From Mogibacterium kristiansenii (GTDB taxonomy: Bacteria; Bacillota; Clostridia; Peptostreptococcales; Anaerovoracaceae): a stretch of DNA of 64,000 nucleotides. A program made the translations under genes and the position numbers. Shown piece by piece: positions 1 to 8,900 of the stretch (position 1 is the stretch's first letter; every line of letters starts with the position of its first letter). Under the pieces are notes generated by a model that ran no database searches, was not told the DNA's origin, and worked only from the letters and a program-made list of their open reading frames with translations. The stretch lies in contig NZ_VUNA01000003.1 of the NCBI RefSeq assembly GCF_009695905.1, positions 107,689 through 171,688 on the forward strand, read 5' to 3'.

Positions 1-1727
1 TCTTCGGTCCGGTCCGTAATGTCGAAAAATGCCGTTACGTACAGAATTCCGCCGGTTGGGATGTCGTGCACCAACACCTTGGTGCCTTCCATGTCCCGCA
101 CTTCCGTCGGGATATCCTCCGGCATATCCTGAATATCCGCTAAAGTCAAGTGCGGCAGACATTGCAGATCCTCCTCCGAATCCGTTTCCTCTTGCCATTT
201 CTGCAGTTCTCTTTCCTGACGCTGAAGAGTTTCCTTCTCCGCCGAATCCCAGGATGCTTCCTCATCCCGAAGTCGCCGTTCCTCTGCCTTTCGCCGTTCT
301 TCGCCCGCCCTGCGGGAAGGTTCCATAATAACCTCACAGCGGTGATCGTTATCCAGATAAACCGCCCGAAGGAGTTCCTCGAAATACCCTTGATCGGCTT
401 TCTCCCGAAGCTTCTCGAAAATATCTCCCACCTGCAGGTTGGCTTCCGGCTTTCCGCCGTACAGCCAGCTCTCCAGGATGTTAAAACTGTAGATTAAGCC
501 CGATGGGTAGGATCCGAAATCCCGTTCCCGCATGATGAATTCCGTATTGGCCAGGGCGGAATCCAGCTCCTCCCGGTCTAATCCTTCTTTTACCAGACGA
601 TTCAGCTCATCGTGAATCAAGGTGCGGATGAGATCCGTATTCTCCGGTGCATAATTCCGGACTTCGATACGGGCGTAGGGCTGCCGCACCGAATCCATCA
701 CGGAGACGATTACGTCCTCGGCCAGGCCCCTGTCCAGAATGCATTTTACCAGCGGGGAGTGGTTGTTGTGGGCGATGACGCTGTGCAGCACGTGCATGGC
801 CACCAGCTTCTCCCGGTCATCGTAATCGCCGATCACGCCGCCCCAGGCAATCCGCATCCGCGGTTCGTTCTCCTCATCCGGCGCAATCTCGTAGGTAACC
901 GTGCGGCTTCCGCCGTCCACCGGCGCCTGTTTCGGCGGGAAGTGAACCGGCTCGGTCCGTCCAAAATCCTTCAGGTATTCGTCCTGGAGAATGCCCAGCA
1001 CTTCGTCGATATCCAGATTTCCGTCCAGGCAGATGTAGGCGTTGGACGGTGCATAGAATTTCCGATGGGTGTGGATGAAATCCTCGTAGGTCAAATCCGG
1101 AATGTGTTTCGGATCGCCACCGGAATTGAATCGGTACGGCGTATCCGGCAGCATCGCCTGACACATGGCATCCTCCAGCAGCTCGTCGGCGTTGGCCATG
1201 GCCCCCTTCATTTCGTTGAACACTACGCCCTTGTAAGACGGCGTCCCGGCTTCGTCGAAGGCGTAGTGCCAGCCCTCTTGCCGGAAAATGTTCGGGTTCC
1301 GATAGATGGCCGGATGCAGCACTGCATCCATGTACACCCGCATCAGATTGATGAAATCCTTGTTATTCTTGCTGGCCACCGGATACAAGGTTTTGTCCGG
1401 AAAAGTCATGGCATTCAGAAATGTGTTCAGGGAATTCTTCACCAGTTCCACAAAGGGCTCCTTCACCGGATACCGGTCCGACCCGCACAGTACCGAATGT
1501 TCCAAAATATGAAACACCCCGGTGTCGTTCCACGGCAGCGTCTTGAATGCAATCCCAAAGGTCTTGTTCTCCTCCGCTCGATCCAGCCAAATCAGCTTCA
1601 ACCCGGTGGTTTCGTGCTCCATCTGAATCAGGGTTCCCTGCAGCTCCTCCAAAGGCACCCGCCGCTGCACCCGAAACCCGTGCAGCACCTCATTTACTTC
1701 CAACTCTCTACGCTCCTGCATCGTCAT
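1..1727 (-). CDS. M16C-family zinc metallopeptidase (presequence-protease type), C-terminus beyond window
   Basis: The gene runs off the left edge, so about 575 N-terminal codons are visible. The inverted zinc motif HILEH lies near residue 72 (HXXEH, with the catalytic Glu and two zinc His), inside the context LPWNDTGVFHILEHSVLCGS that is typical of PreP/Cym1-like M16C enzymes. An M16 second-domain region follows (NAYICLDGNLD). Family members of about 970 residues degrade short unstructured peptides in a clamshell chamber. The ATG at 1727 is preferred because an AAAGGGA stretch lies six bases upstream. An in-frame ATG at 1733 is also possible but is too close to that site. The next gene, 1749-2579, is upstream on the same strand and only 21 bp away, so the two may be cotranscribed. 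Family assignment is firm; the substrate is unknown. Confidence 0.9.
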   Translation of the reverse strand, partial: MTMQERRELEVNEVLHGFRVQRRVPLEELQGTLIQMEHETTGLKLIWLDRAEENKTFGIAFKTLPWNDTGVFHILEHSVLCGSDRYPVKEPFVELVKNSLNTFLNAMTFPDKTLYPVASKNNKDFINLMRVYMDAVLHPAIYRNPNIFRQEGWHYAFDEAGTPSYKGVVFNEMKGAMANADELLEDAMCQAMLPDTPYRFNSGGDPKHIPDLTYEDFIHTHRKFYAPSNAYICLDGNLDIDEVLGILQDEYLKDFGRTEPVHFPPKQAPVDGGSRTVTYEIAPDEENEPRMRIAWGGVIGDYDDREKLVAMHVLHSVIAHNNHSPLVKCILDRGLAEDVIVSVMDSVRQPYARIEVRNYAPENTDLIRTLIHDELNRLVKEGLDREELDSALANTEFIMRERDFGSYPSGLIYSFNILESWLYGGKPEANLQVGDIFEKLREKADQGYFEELLRAVYLDNDHRCEVIMEPSRRAGEERRKAEERRLRDEEASWDSAEKETLQRQERELQKWQEETDSEEDLQCLPHLTLADIQDMPEDIPTEVRDMEGTKVLVHDIPTGGILYVTAFFDITDRTE

Positions 1728-1748
1728 ACGCATTCCCTTTCTTCTATA

Positions 1749-2579
1749 TTATAGGTAGTGATCTTCCACTTTTTCTGCCGCATACCGGTCCGTCACCTCC
1801 GCAACATCCGGCGCGTCCTCCGCTTCCGCTTCTTCCGCAGATTCCGCCGGTGCCGCCTCTGCAAATGCCTGGCTCAGCGCCGGCTGTTCCTCTTCTCGGG
1901 ACTTCTTCTTGCCCCGCAGGGAAACGGCGTGTCCCGCCGGAATGTACTCCTTCGGATCCCGTACCTTCTTTCGGTTTCTTATAAAAAGAACCATCGCCGC
2001 CACGTAGAACACCGGGGTAAAAACAAGAACGAAGGTCACCACGGTTCGGTCCATATCGGATGTAACTTCATTTCCCGGAAGCACCATCAGCAGCGGGCAC
2101 AGCCACAAAGCGTGGATGAACCACGGAACAATCATCGCGCCTTCCCGAGACCCCTTCCACAGCAGGCAGCTCATGATCACCATGGTGAAGAACGGGCTCA
2201 AAATGGTGTTCCAGCGCACGTCCGCCGGAACCGCACCTCCGCCCAAAGTGGTGAGTGCCGAGAGCAGTCCCACAAAGCCCAGGACAATCCAGAAGCCCGA
2301 ATGGAGATAGCTCCGGAAGGCATACCGGTCGAAACCCGGCTGCTTCTCACTGCGGCACAGAAAATACCAGCAGAGGAATTCCTCCACTGCTGCCATCAGC
2401 ACGCCCAGCACCAGGCCGCCGGCCGTGGTACCAATCTTCAGATGGAACGCCCCTTCCACCACGTAATCCCGCAGCGCGCCTTCCAGCACCAGCACCAGCA
2501 GTGCCGTGCAAAATCCATATATCAATCCGTGCCGGATTCGCTTGCCCGGCGTCCATTCTTTTTTTGTATTATTCGTCAT
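1749..2579 (-). CDS. Multipass membrane protein with acidic Ala/Glu-rich C-terminal tail
   Basis: 276 residues. About seven hydrophobic segments are visible between residues 15 and 200, followed by a charged cytoplasmic-looking tail (residues 205-276) rich in Glu and Ala. A Glu pair within a membrane segment (AAVEEFLCWYF, near residue 64) recalls the EE motif of CPBP/PrsW-type intramembrane proteases, but the other family motifs are not clear, so I leave the function open. The start is set by AGGAGG eleven bases upstream of ATG. It lies directly upstream of the M16C peptidase gene with 21 bp between them, which would fit a membrane proteolysis unit; that is inference. Confidence 0.65.
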   Translation of the reverse strand: MTNNTKKEWTPGKRIRHGLIYGFCTALLVLVLEGALRDYVVEGAFHLKIGTTAGGLVLGVLMAAVEEFLCWYFLCRSEKQPGFDRYAFRSYLHSGFWIVLGFVGLLSALTTLGGGAVPADVRWNTILSPFFTMVIMSCLLWKGSREGAMIVPWFIHALWLCPLLMVLPGNEVTSDMDRTVVTFVLVFTPVFYVAAMVLFIRNRKKVRDPKEYIPAGHAVSLRGKKKSREEEQPALSQAFAEAAPAESAEEAEAEDAPDVAEVTDRYAAEKVEDHYL

Positions 2580-2648
2580 TTCCCATTCCTCCTGATTTCG
2601 AAACTATGCCCCATTATACCCTATCCCCGGATTGAACGCAAAAAACAT

Positions 2649-2679
2649 CCGGCGCCCCTGAACCCGTCAGGAGCGCCGT
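2649..2679. terminator. Bidirectional intrinsic terminator between copA and the membrane protein gene
   Basis: The stem CGGCGC(CC)CTGA / TCAG(GA)GCGCCG has a five-base loop. It is followed by TTTTCTGTTT on the plus strand and by ATGTTTTTT on the minus strand. It ends the csoR-copA transcript. Confidence 0.7.
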
Positions 2680-2743
2680 TTTCTGTTTATCTATATTCCC
2701 GTTACGAAAATTTCGATTCCGATGAGAATCAGGATTACACCTC

Positions 2744-5326
2744 TTATTCGGTCATTCCCAGAAATTCGTATCCCGCATCTTCGACCGCTGCTTTGACCGC
2801 ATCGGCGGATACATCCTTGGAAAGAGTCAGCACCGCATTGCCGGCATCCTTATCCGGTGCCGCGCTCTCCACGCCATCCAGTGCCTCCAGTGCCTTCTTC
2901 ACGTGAGCCTCGCAGTGCGCGCACATCATTCCTTTAATCTTTACTTCTGTTGTCATCTCCTTTTCCTCCTCTGTTTCATTAGATTTCAACAACGATTCCA
3001 TTTCATATTCGATTTCTTCCATCGATGTCGCCTGTTTTCGAAGCGGTCGATCTTTTCCTGCATCCTGCATCCGGAAACGGTTCAGGCGAAGGGCATTCAT
3101 GCACACCGTAAAACTGGACAGGGACATGGCCGCCGCGCCCCACATTGGGTTCAAGCTAATCCCGGAATACAGCCCCGCTGCCATTGGAATCAGCAGGATG
3201 TTGTAGGCAAAGGCCCAGAACAGGTTTTCGTGGATGTTCCGAAGGGTGGCCCGGCTCAGCCGAACGGCCGCCGCCACGTCGGAAAGGCGGGAATTCATCA
3301 ATACCACTTCCGCAGAGTCCACCGCCACATCCGTTCCGGCGCCGATAGCAATGCCGATATCCGCTCGGGTCAGGGCCGGTGCATCGTTGATTCCGTCCCC
3401 TACCATGGCCACGGTTCCGTGCTCCTGAAGCCGGCGAATCACCTGCTCCTTTCCTTCCGGCAGCACCCCGGCGATAACATGCTTCACGCCCGCATCTCGG
3501 CCGATGGCTTCCGCCGTGTTCCGGTTGTCGCCGGTGAGCATGACCACTTCCACGCCCATGTTCCGCAGCTGCGCAATGGCTTCCCGGGAATCCTCCCGCA
3601 CCGTATCCGCCACGGCGATAATTCCCAGAATCTCATCATTCCGGGTAAAATAAATCGGCGTTTTGCCGGAGGCAGCCAACCGGGCGGAGGCCTTCGTGAA
3701 TTCCTCCGGAACGGAAATCCGGCTTCGGATAAATTTCTCTGAACCTCCCACTATAGTACCGCCATCCACGGAGCCTTGCAAGCCGTTTCCCGGGAGTACT
3801 CGGAAATCTTTCACTTCCGTCTCCCCCGCCTTTTCTCCGGCATATTCCACAATGGCTTTTCCCAGAGGATGCTCGCTGCGTTCCTCCAGCGCGGCGGCAT
3901 ATTTCAAAAGCGTTTCTTCCGAAATTTCTTCCGCCGGAAGGAGATCCGTCACCTTAGGCCGACCTTCCGTAATGGTACCGGTCTTGTCCAGGGCGATGAT
4001 ATTGATTTTACCCGCGTTTTCCAGTGACTCCGAAGTCTTGAACAGGATACCGTTCCGGGCGCCCATTCCGTTTCCCACCATGATGGCCACCGGGGTTGCC
4101 AGCCCCAGGGCGCAAGGGCAGGAGATTACCAGAACGGTGATGGCGTGTTCCAGTGCCCGGGACACTGCCGCCCCCTGCAGCATCCAAAGAGCGAAGACCA
4201 GGACAGCGATGCCGATTACCGCCGGCACGAAAATTCCGGAGACTTTATCCGCAATCCGGGCAATCGGGGCTTTCGTGCCTGCCGCATCGCTTACCAACCG
4301 GATAATCTGGGCAAAAGTGGTATCCTCTCCCACCCGAGCTGCCCGGCACCGAAGATAGCCGGATTGGCTGATGGTGGCGGCGGAGGTGGAATCTCCCGGC
4401 GCCTTGTCCACCGGTACGGATTCCCCTGTCAGCGGAGATTCGTCCACGGCGGCCGTGCCTTCCAGCACCACCCCGTCCACCGGAATGGCGTCGCCGGATT
4501 TTACAATGTAGATGTCTCCGATCTGTACCGAATCCACCGGTACTTCCTGCAGCTCGCCGTTTCGTTCCAGCAATGCGGTCTTTGGCGCCATCTGCAACAG
4601 GTTCTTCAGGGCATCGGTGGTGCGGCCTTTGGAAATGGATTCTAGAGTCTTCCCGATGGTGATAAGGGCCAAAATCATGGCCGCGGATTCGAAGTACAGC
4701 TGGTTGTGGTACAGCGGCATCAGCGCCATGTTATCCGTGCCGTCGGTGATCATATATGTCATCTTCAGCAGGATGAACAGGGACCATAGAAAGGATACGC
4801 CGGAGCCCAGGGCCACCAGAGTGTCCATGTTGGGCGCTCCGTGCCGCAAGGATTTGAAGCCGGAGCGGAAGAAGTCCCGATTGATGGTCATGATGATTAG
4901 AGCCAGCAACATCTGCAAAATGCCAAGGCCAATGTGGTTGTGGTTCAGAAATTCCGGCACCGGCCAGTCCAGCATATTGTGGCCCATGGTGATGTACATG
5001 AGCACCAAAAGCACGCCGATGGAGAGTTTTAACCGGCGAAGGAGCTTCGGGGTCTCCCGATCCCGGAGGGCATCCTCCTCGGCCTGAAAACGCTCGGTCA
5101 TCCCCGGACGTCCCTGCCCGGCGGATTCTTTTTTTAGCTCCGCATCGTAGCCCGCATTCTGCACCGCAGAAATTACGGACTCCGGCGCTGCTGCGCCTTC
5201 CACCGTCATGGAATGGGTCAGCAACGATACGTTCACGCGGTCCACCCCCGGCACGCCGCTCACGGCTTTTTCCACGTGGGCCTGGCAGGCGGCGCAGGTC
5301 ATTCCCGTTACGATATATTGTTCCAA
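2744..5326 (-). CDS. copA: Copper-exporting P1B-type ATPase with CopZ-like C-terminal domain
   Basis: 860 residues. An N-terminal heavy-metal domain carries MTCAACQAH (Cys11, Cys14). The transmembrane CPC motif is at 403-405 (SCPCALGLATP), TGES at 300-303, and the phosphorylated Asp447 sits in DKTGT; GDGIND is near 640. This is the standard Cu(I) ATPase set. Unusually, a second heavy-metal domain (GMMCAHCEAH) is joined at the C-terminus, residues 791-860, after a Glu-rich linker, and reads like a whole CopZ chaperone. The start codon is TTG at 5326, chosen because a perfect AGGAGG lies eight bases upstream and the HMA domain begins immediately. It is downstream of csoR in the same operon (18 bp gap) and so probably copper-induced through CsoR. 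Located in the cytoplasmic membrane. Confidence 0.97.
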   Translation of the reverse strand: MEQYIVTGMTCAACQAHVEKAVSGVPGVDRVNVSLLTHSMTVEGAAAPESVISAVQNAGYDAELKKESAGQGRPGMTERFQAEEDALRDRETPKLLRRLKLSIGVLLVLMYITMGHNMLDWPVPEFLNHNHIGLGILQMLLALIIMTINRDFFRSGFKSLRHGAPNMDTLVALGSGVSFLWSLFILLKMTYMITDGTDNMALMPLYHNQLYFESAAMILALITIGKTLESISKGRTTDALKNLLQMAPKTALLERNGELQEVPVDSVQIGDIYIVKSGDAIPVDGVVLEGTAAVDESPLTGESVPVDKAPGDSTSAATISQSGYLRCRAARVGEDTTFAQIIRLVSDAAGTKAPIARIADKVSGIFVPAVIGIAVLVFALWMLQGAAVSRALEHAITVLVISCPCALGLATPVAIMVGNGMGARNGILFKTSESLENAGKINIIALDKTGTITEGRPKVTDLLPAEEISEETLLKYAAALEERSEHPLGKAIVEYAGEKAGETEVKDFRVLPGNGLQGSVDGGTIVGGSEKFIRSRISVPEEFTKASARLAASGKTPIYFTRNDEILGIIAVADTVREDSREAIAQLRNMGVEVVMLTGDNRNTAEAIGRDAGVKHVIAGVLPEGKEQVIRRLQEHGTVAMVGDGINDAPALTRADIGIAIGAGTDVAVDSAEVVLMNSRLSDVAAAVRLSRATLRNIHENLFWAFAYNILLIPMAAGLYSGISLNPMWGAAAMSLSSFTVCMNALRLNRFRMQDAGKDRPLRKQATSMEEIEYEMESLLKSNETEEEKEMTTEVKIKGMMCAHCEAHVKKALEALDGVESAAPDKDAGNAVLTLSKDVSADAVKAAVEDAGYEFLGMTE
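2957..2970 (-). promoter_or_regulatory. copZ: Internal Shine-Dalgarno that could start a free CopZ from the copA 3' end
   Basis: Inside the copA reading frame, AGGAGG (2965-2970) lies eight bases before an in-frame ATG at 2956. Translation from there to 2744 would give a stand-alone 70-residue CopZ-like protein beginning MTTEVKIKGMMCAHC. The Glu-rich linker of the fusion is encoded by the Shine-Dalgarno sequence itself, which suggests a formerly separate copZ. Whether both products are made is not decidable from sequence. Confidence 0.6.
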
Positions 5327-5344
5327 AATATAATCCTCCTTATT

Positions 5345-5707
5345 CTACTTCATCAAGCGCTGAAGCAGCTCGCACAGTTCGTCCACAGTCTCGTCCTTGC
5401 CGGAACGGATGTCTTCGGCCACGCAACTTCGGATATGGCATCCCAACAGCACCTTGTTGAAGCTGTTCAATGCACTGGTGGCCGCAGAAGACTGCACCAA
5501 AATATCCGGGCAGTAGGCGTCGTTTTCTACCATCTTTTCCAAGCCCCGAATCTGTCCTTCGATTCGACGCAGCCGGGTAAGCAGCGCCTTCTGCTCCTCT
5601 TCCGTCCTTTTCTTGTGCCTCGTCCCGCAGCAGCAAGAGCGCTCGCTGGAGTTCTCGCAAGTTTGCTCGCTAGATTTCTCTATCATTTCGTTGTGTTCGT
5701 TATCCAT
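5345..5707 (-). CDS. csoR: CsoR-family copper-sensing repressor
   Basis: 120 residues, all-alpha DUF156/CsoR family. The Cu(I) ligand triad Cys-His-Cys is present as Cys66 (AYCPDIL), His91 and Cys95 (GCHIRSC). The basic helix RLRRIEGQIRGLEKM, used for DNA binding, is intact. A Cys-rich N-terminal extension (residues 17-27, including CCC) precedes the family core; its role is unknown. The start at 5707 is preferred because AAAGGA lies upstream; longer reading of the frame would run through the promoter and operator and is rejected. First gene of the csoR-copA operon, with two operator-like palindromes upstream, so it is predicted to repress its own operon until Cu(I) binds. Confidence 0.93.
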   Translation of the reverse strand: MDNEHNEMIEKSSEQTCENSSERSCCCGTRHKKRTEEEQKALLTRLRRIEGQIRGLEKMVENDAYCPDILVQSSAATSALNSFNKVLLGCHIRSCVAEDIRSGKDETVDELCELLQRLMK

Positions 5708-5805
5708 GTTGGTTCCTTTCCGGCTGTTGCCGTTTATTGATTGCAAGTCATTCCTCAGCAGGGCCTTCCGCAATGGGGCCTTCCTCAGTGGGGTCTTTGG
5801 CTCCG

Positions 5806-5824
5806 GATACCCCCATGGGGTATC
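5806..5824. promoter_or_regulatory. CsoR operator 2 (downstream of start site)
   Basis: A second copy, GATACCCCCATGGGGTATC, lies 35 bp away from the first (start to start) and just downstream of the predicted transcription start. Two operators could allow cooperative or roadblock repression. Confidence 0.8.
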
Positions 5825-5836
5825 ATTACATCCAAT

Positions 5837-5865
5837 ATAATATACCCCCATGGGGTATCTGTCAA
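5837..5865 (-). promoter_or_regulatory. csoR-copA promoter
   Basis: On the minus strand, TTGACA (5860-5865) and TATTAT (5837-5842) are separated by exactly 17 bp. The spacer is almost entirely a CsoR-type palindrome, so repressor binding would cover both promoter hexamers. Confidence 0.85.
5841..5859. promoter_or_regulatory. CsoR operator 1 (in promoter spacer)
   Basis: Palindrome ATACCCCCATGGGGTAT, matching the known CsoR box style (ATACCCC-N-GGGGTAT in Bacillus). It fills the -35/-10 spacer of the csoR promoter. Confidence 0.85.
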
Positions 5866-5895
5866 GGGGATAATTCCATTGTCGGCTGCCGGCTG

Positions 5896-5939
5896 CTAAA
5901 AAAAACAGAAGCTGCCGCACCTTCCGGTGCAGCAGCCTC
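5896..5939 (-). terminator. Intrinsic terminator of the adhesin gene
   Basis: On the minus strand, a GC-rich stem (arms 5926-5939 and 5909-5921, loop GGAA) is followed within a few bases by a run of eight T. Confidence 0.8.
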
Positions 5940-5974
5940 TTTCGCTCTCAGCAGATTACCTTATCTGCCTGTTT

Positions 5975-8900
5975 TTACAGTTTTCTCTTCTTCCGGCTTC
6001 CGGCCAGCGCTGCGAGGATTGCAGCGGATGCGCCCATCAGACCCAGATACAGGTCTGCGTTGCTGTCATCTCCGGTGAACGGCCCGATATTGTTGTTATC
6101 TGCCTTTCCGCCGTGCTTTCCGCTCGGATTCGGTGTGACTGTTTTCTTCTTATACCGGTTATAGAAGTGGATTTCCTTCTTGGTTCCGGTGGACCATTTT
6201 ACGGACAGTGTTCCGTCCAGGTTATCCGTAACCGTTGCCGTTACCTGATATGCATTTGCATCATAGGATACACGCTTTGCATTGCCCTTTACTTCCTTGA
6301 CGGTGTAGTTGTAGGTACCCACTTCGTCGAAGGTCAGGCTCTTAAAGGCAATACTTCCGTCGGCATTATTCTTCGCTTCCGCAACATTCTTTCCGTCCTT
6401 ATCCTTCAGAACAAAGGTGAATTCCTTGTTCTTCAGTTTCCGGCCGGTCAGTGTCTTCCGGATTTTCACCGTATCCGTTACAGAGGATTCCTTGGAAGTG
6501 GTGCTGTAGGTGTTGTTAAACGCGAACAGCGGTGCTTCCTTCGGTTCCGTCTCTGCCGTGATATGACCTTTCCCATCATCCTTTACGGTGACTTTTACGG
6601 TCTTTGTCCCGGTGTCGTTGGCAACTCCCGGCTGCTCTCCGGATTCTTTTACCTGATAGGTAAATGTCTTCTCCGTCGCGTCGCCCAGGTCGTCCTTTCC
6701 GTAAGTGATAGTTCCGAAGTCGATGTTTCCGCCTTCTTCATTCTTCACTTCCGTCTTCTCCGGCATCGGTGCGTTCTCTTCATCGGACGTCACGTTAAAG
6801 GTGAACTCATCCGCCTTCAGAGGGCGTCCTTCCAGCACCTTCTGACCGTTCAAGTGAACCGTTGCCTTATCCGACTTATACAGGTTCTCAAAAGCAAGCT
6901 TCGATCCCTCTTCCGATTCTGCCCTCAGGGTTCCGTCTCCGTTATCCGTTACCTCTACCCGGAAGGTCGGCGCCTGGGTGTTTGCCTGCAGGGCATTGTT
7001 CTCCGATGCGTTTTCGATTACCACATAGTCGATGTAGTATCTTGCACCGTTATCCAGCTCTGCCTTGTCGGCATATCCCTTTGCCACCAGCTTCTCCAGG
7101 TCGGAAATGGTGTAGGACAACTTGCCAAAACCAATTTCGGCATCCTTGCCGTTTCCGGTAGTTCCCGTAGTTACCGCTTCTCCATCCGTATGGCCGGTGT
7201 AGTACACGCTGAACTTGAACTGGTTATCCTTTACGGACAGCTTGTTTCCGTTCTCGCTCAGCAGAGTCTTAGTTCCGGCCGGTGTGAATTCACCGGATGC
7301 TTCGTAAACGTTCTTGAAGGTTGGAGTCTCCTCCTGAACCGCAGTCATGATGCCGTTTACCTTGGCAACATTAACCTTGAATGTCTTTTCCTTGGTGTCG
7401 TAGGTCATTCCGGCTTTTCCGCCGTCCTTCTCCGTTACGGTAAAGGTGTACTCTCCCTCTTTGGAGAACTCGGCTCTGCCGAAGGAGAATGTGGACTTCT
7501 GACCGTCTCTCATGCCGCTCAGGCTTGCATTGGTGTCATCCAGAACGATATCCTTCTCGTCGATGGCCTTCTGAGTTGCCTCATCGCCGGCCTTCAGCGT
7601 GAATTCGAACTTCTCGTCCTTCTGCATGCTGCGTCCCACCAGTTCCTTCGTACCGGTAATAGCCGCATCGCCTTCCATGGATGCCGGTGCATACTCATTG
7701 GTAAATACCATTTCATCTGCACTCTTGTCTCCGGCGGTGATACTCTGTTCTGCCTTGAGTTCGCCCTTCACATCTTTTACCTTGTAGATCAGAGTGTATT
7801 CATTGGAGTCGTAGTTGTAGCTGGACTCGTTTCCGTTCTCCTCTGCCACCTTGTAGGTGTAGGTTCCGGCTTTATCGAAGGTAATTTTTCCGAAGTCCGC
7901 CTTTCCTTCGCCCGTAACAGATGTCGACTTCTTGCCGTCCTTGCTTCCTTCCGGCATCGGCGCATTGTCTTTGCCGGTGAGGGTGAAGCGGAAGGTGCTG
8001 TCCTTCGCCGGATTTCCTCCGGCAATCTTCTTTTCCACGCTCGGAGTCGCATCCGTCGGATCCACCGTGTAGGTGTTCTTGAACAGGATTGCTCCGGTTC
8101 CGCTCTTCCAGGTTACCTTCAATGTTCCGTCCAGATTATCCGTTACAACTGCACTGACTTTGTATGGAGTCGCGTCGTAAGTGATGTGTCGGTCGTTTCC
8201 GGCCACTTCTTCTACTGTGTAGTTGTAAGTTCCCACATTCTTGAAGGTCAGCTTCTTGAAGGTGATGTTTCCATCCTTATCGTTGACAGCATTGTCAAGG
8301 GTCTTTCCCTCCTCGTTCTTCAGTACGAAGTGGAATTCGCCCTCTTCCATAGACCGTCCGGCAAGAGCCTTCTTGATCTGAACCTGACCGGTGACAGCGG
8401 AATCCATCGGCTTGGTGCTGTAGGTGTTGTTAAACGCGAACAGCGGTGCCGTCTTCGGATCGGTCTCTGCTGTGATGTGGCCCTTTCCGTCATCCTTTAC
8501 CGTTACCTTTACGGTCTTTGTCTCGGTGTCGTTGGCAACACCCGGCCGGTTTCCGGATTCTTTCACCTTGTAGGTAAATGTCTTCTCCGTCTCGTCGCCC
8601 AGGTCATCCTTGCCATAGGTGACGGTTCCAAAGCTAATCCGGCCGTTGGCCTTGTTCTTCACTTCCGTCTGCTCCGGCATCGGCGCATTTTCATCATCGG
8701 AAGTCACATGGAATGTGAACTCATCCGCATTCAGCTTACGGCCTTCCAACACTTTCAGACCTTCAAAGCTTACCGCTGCCTTCTCCGACTTGTATTCGTT
8801 CTCGAAATCCAGCTTCTTTCCGGTTCCGGATTCCACGGATAACTTTCCGCCGCCATTGTCCTTTACCACTACCCGGAACGGTGTGGACTGGGTATTCTGC

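Noticed and set aside
5708..5920. N-terminal extension of CsoR to an upstream start
   Set aside because: It would translate through the promoter and both operators; the ATG at 5707 has a ribosome site and the family core begins shortly after.
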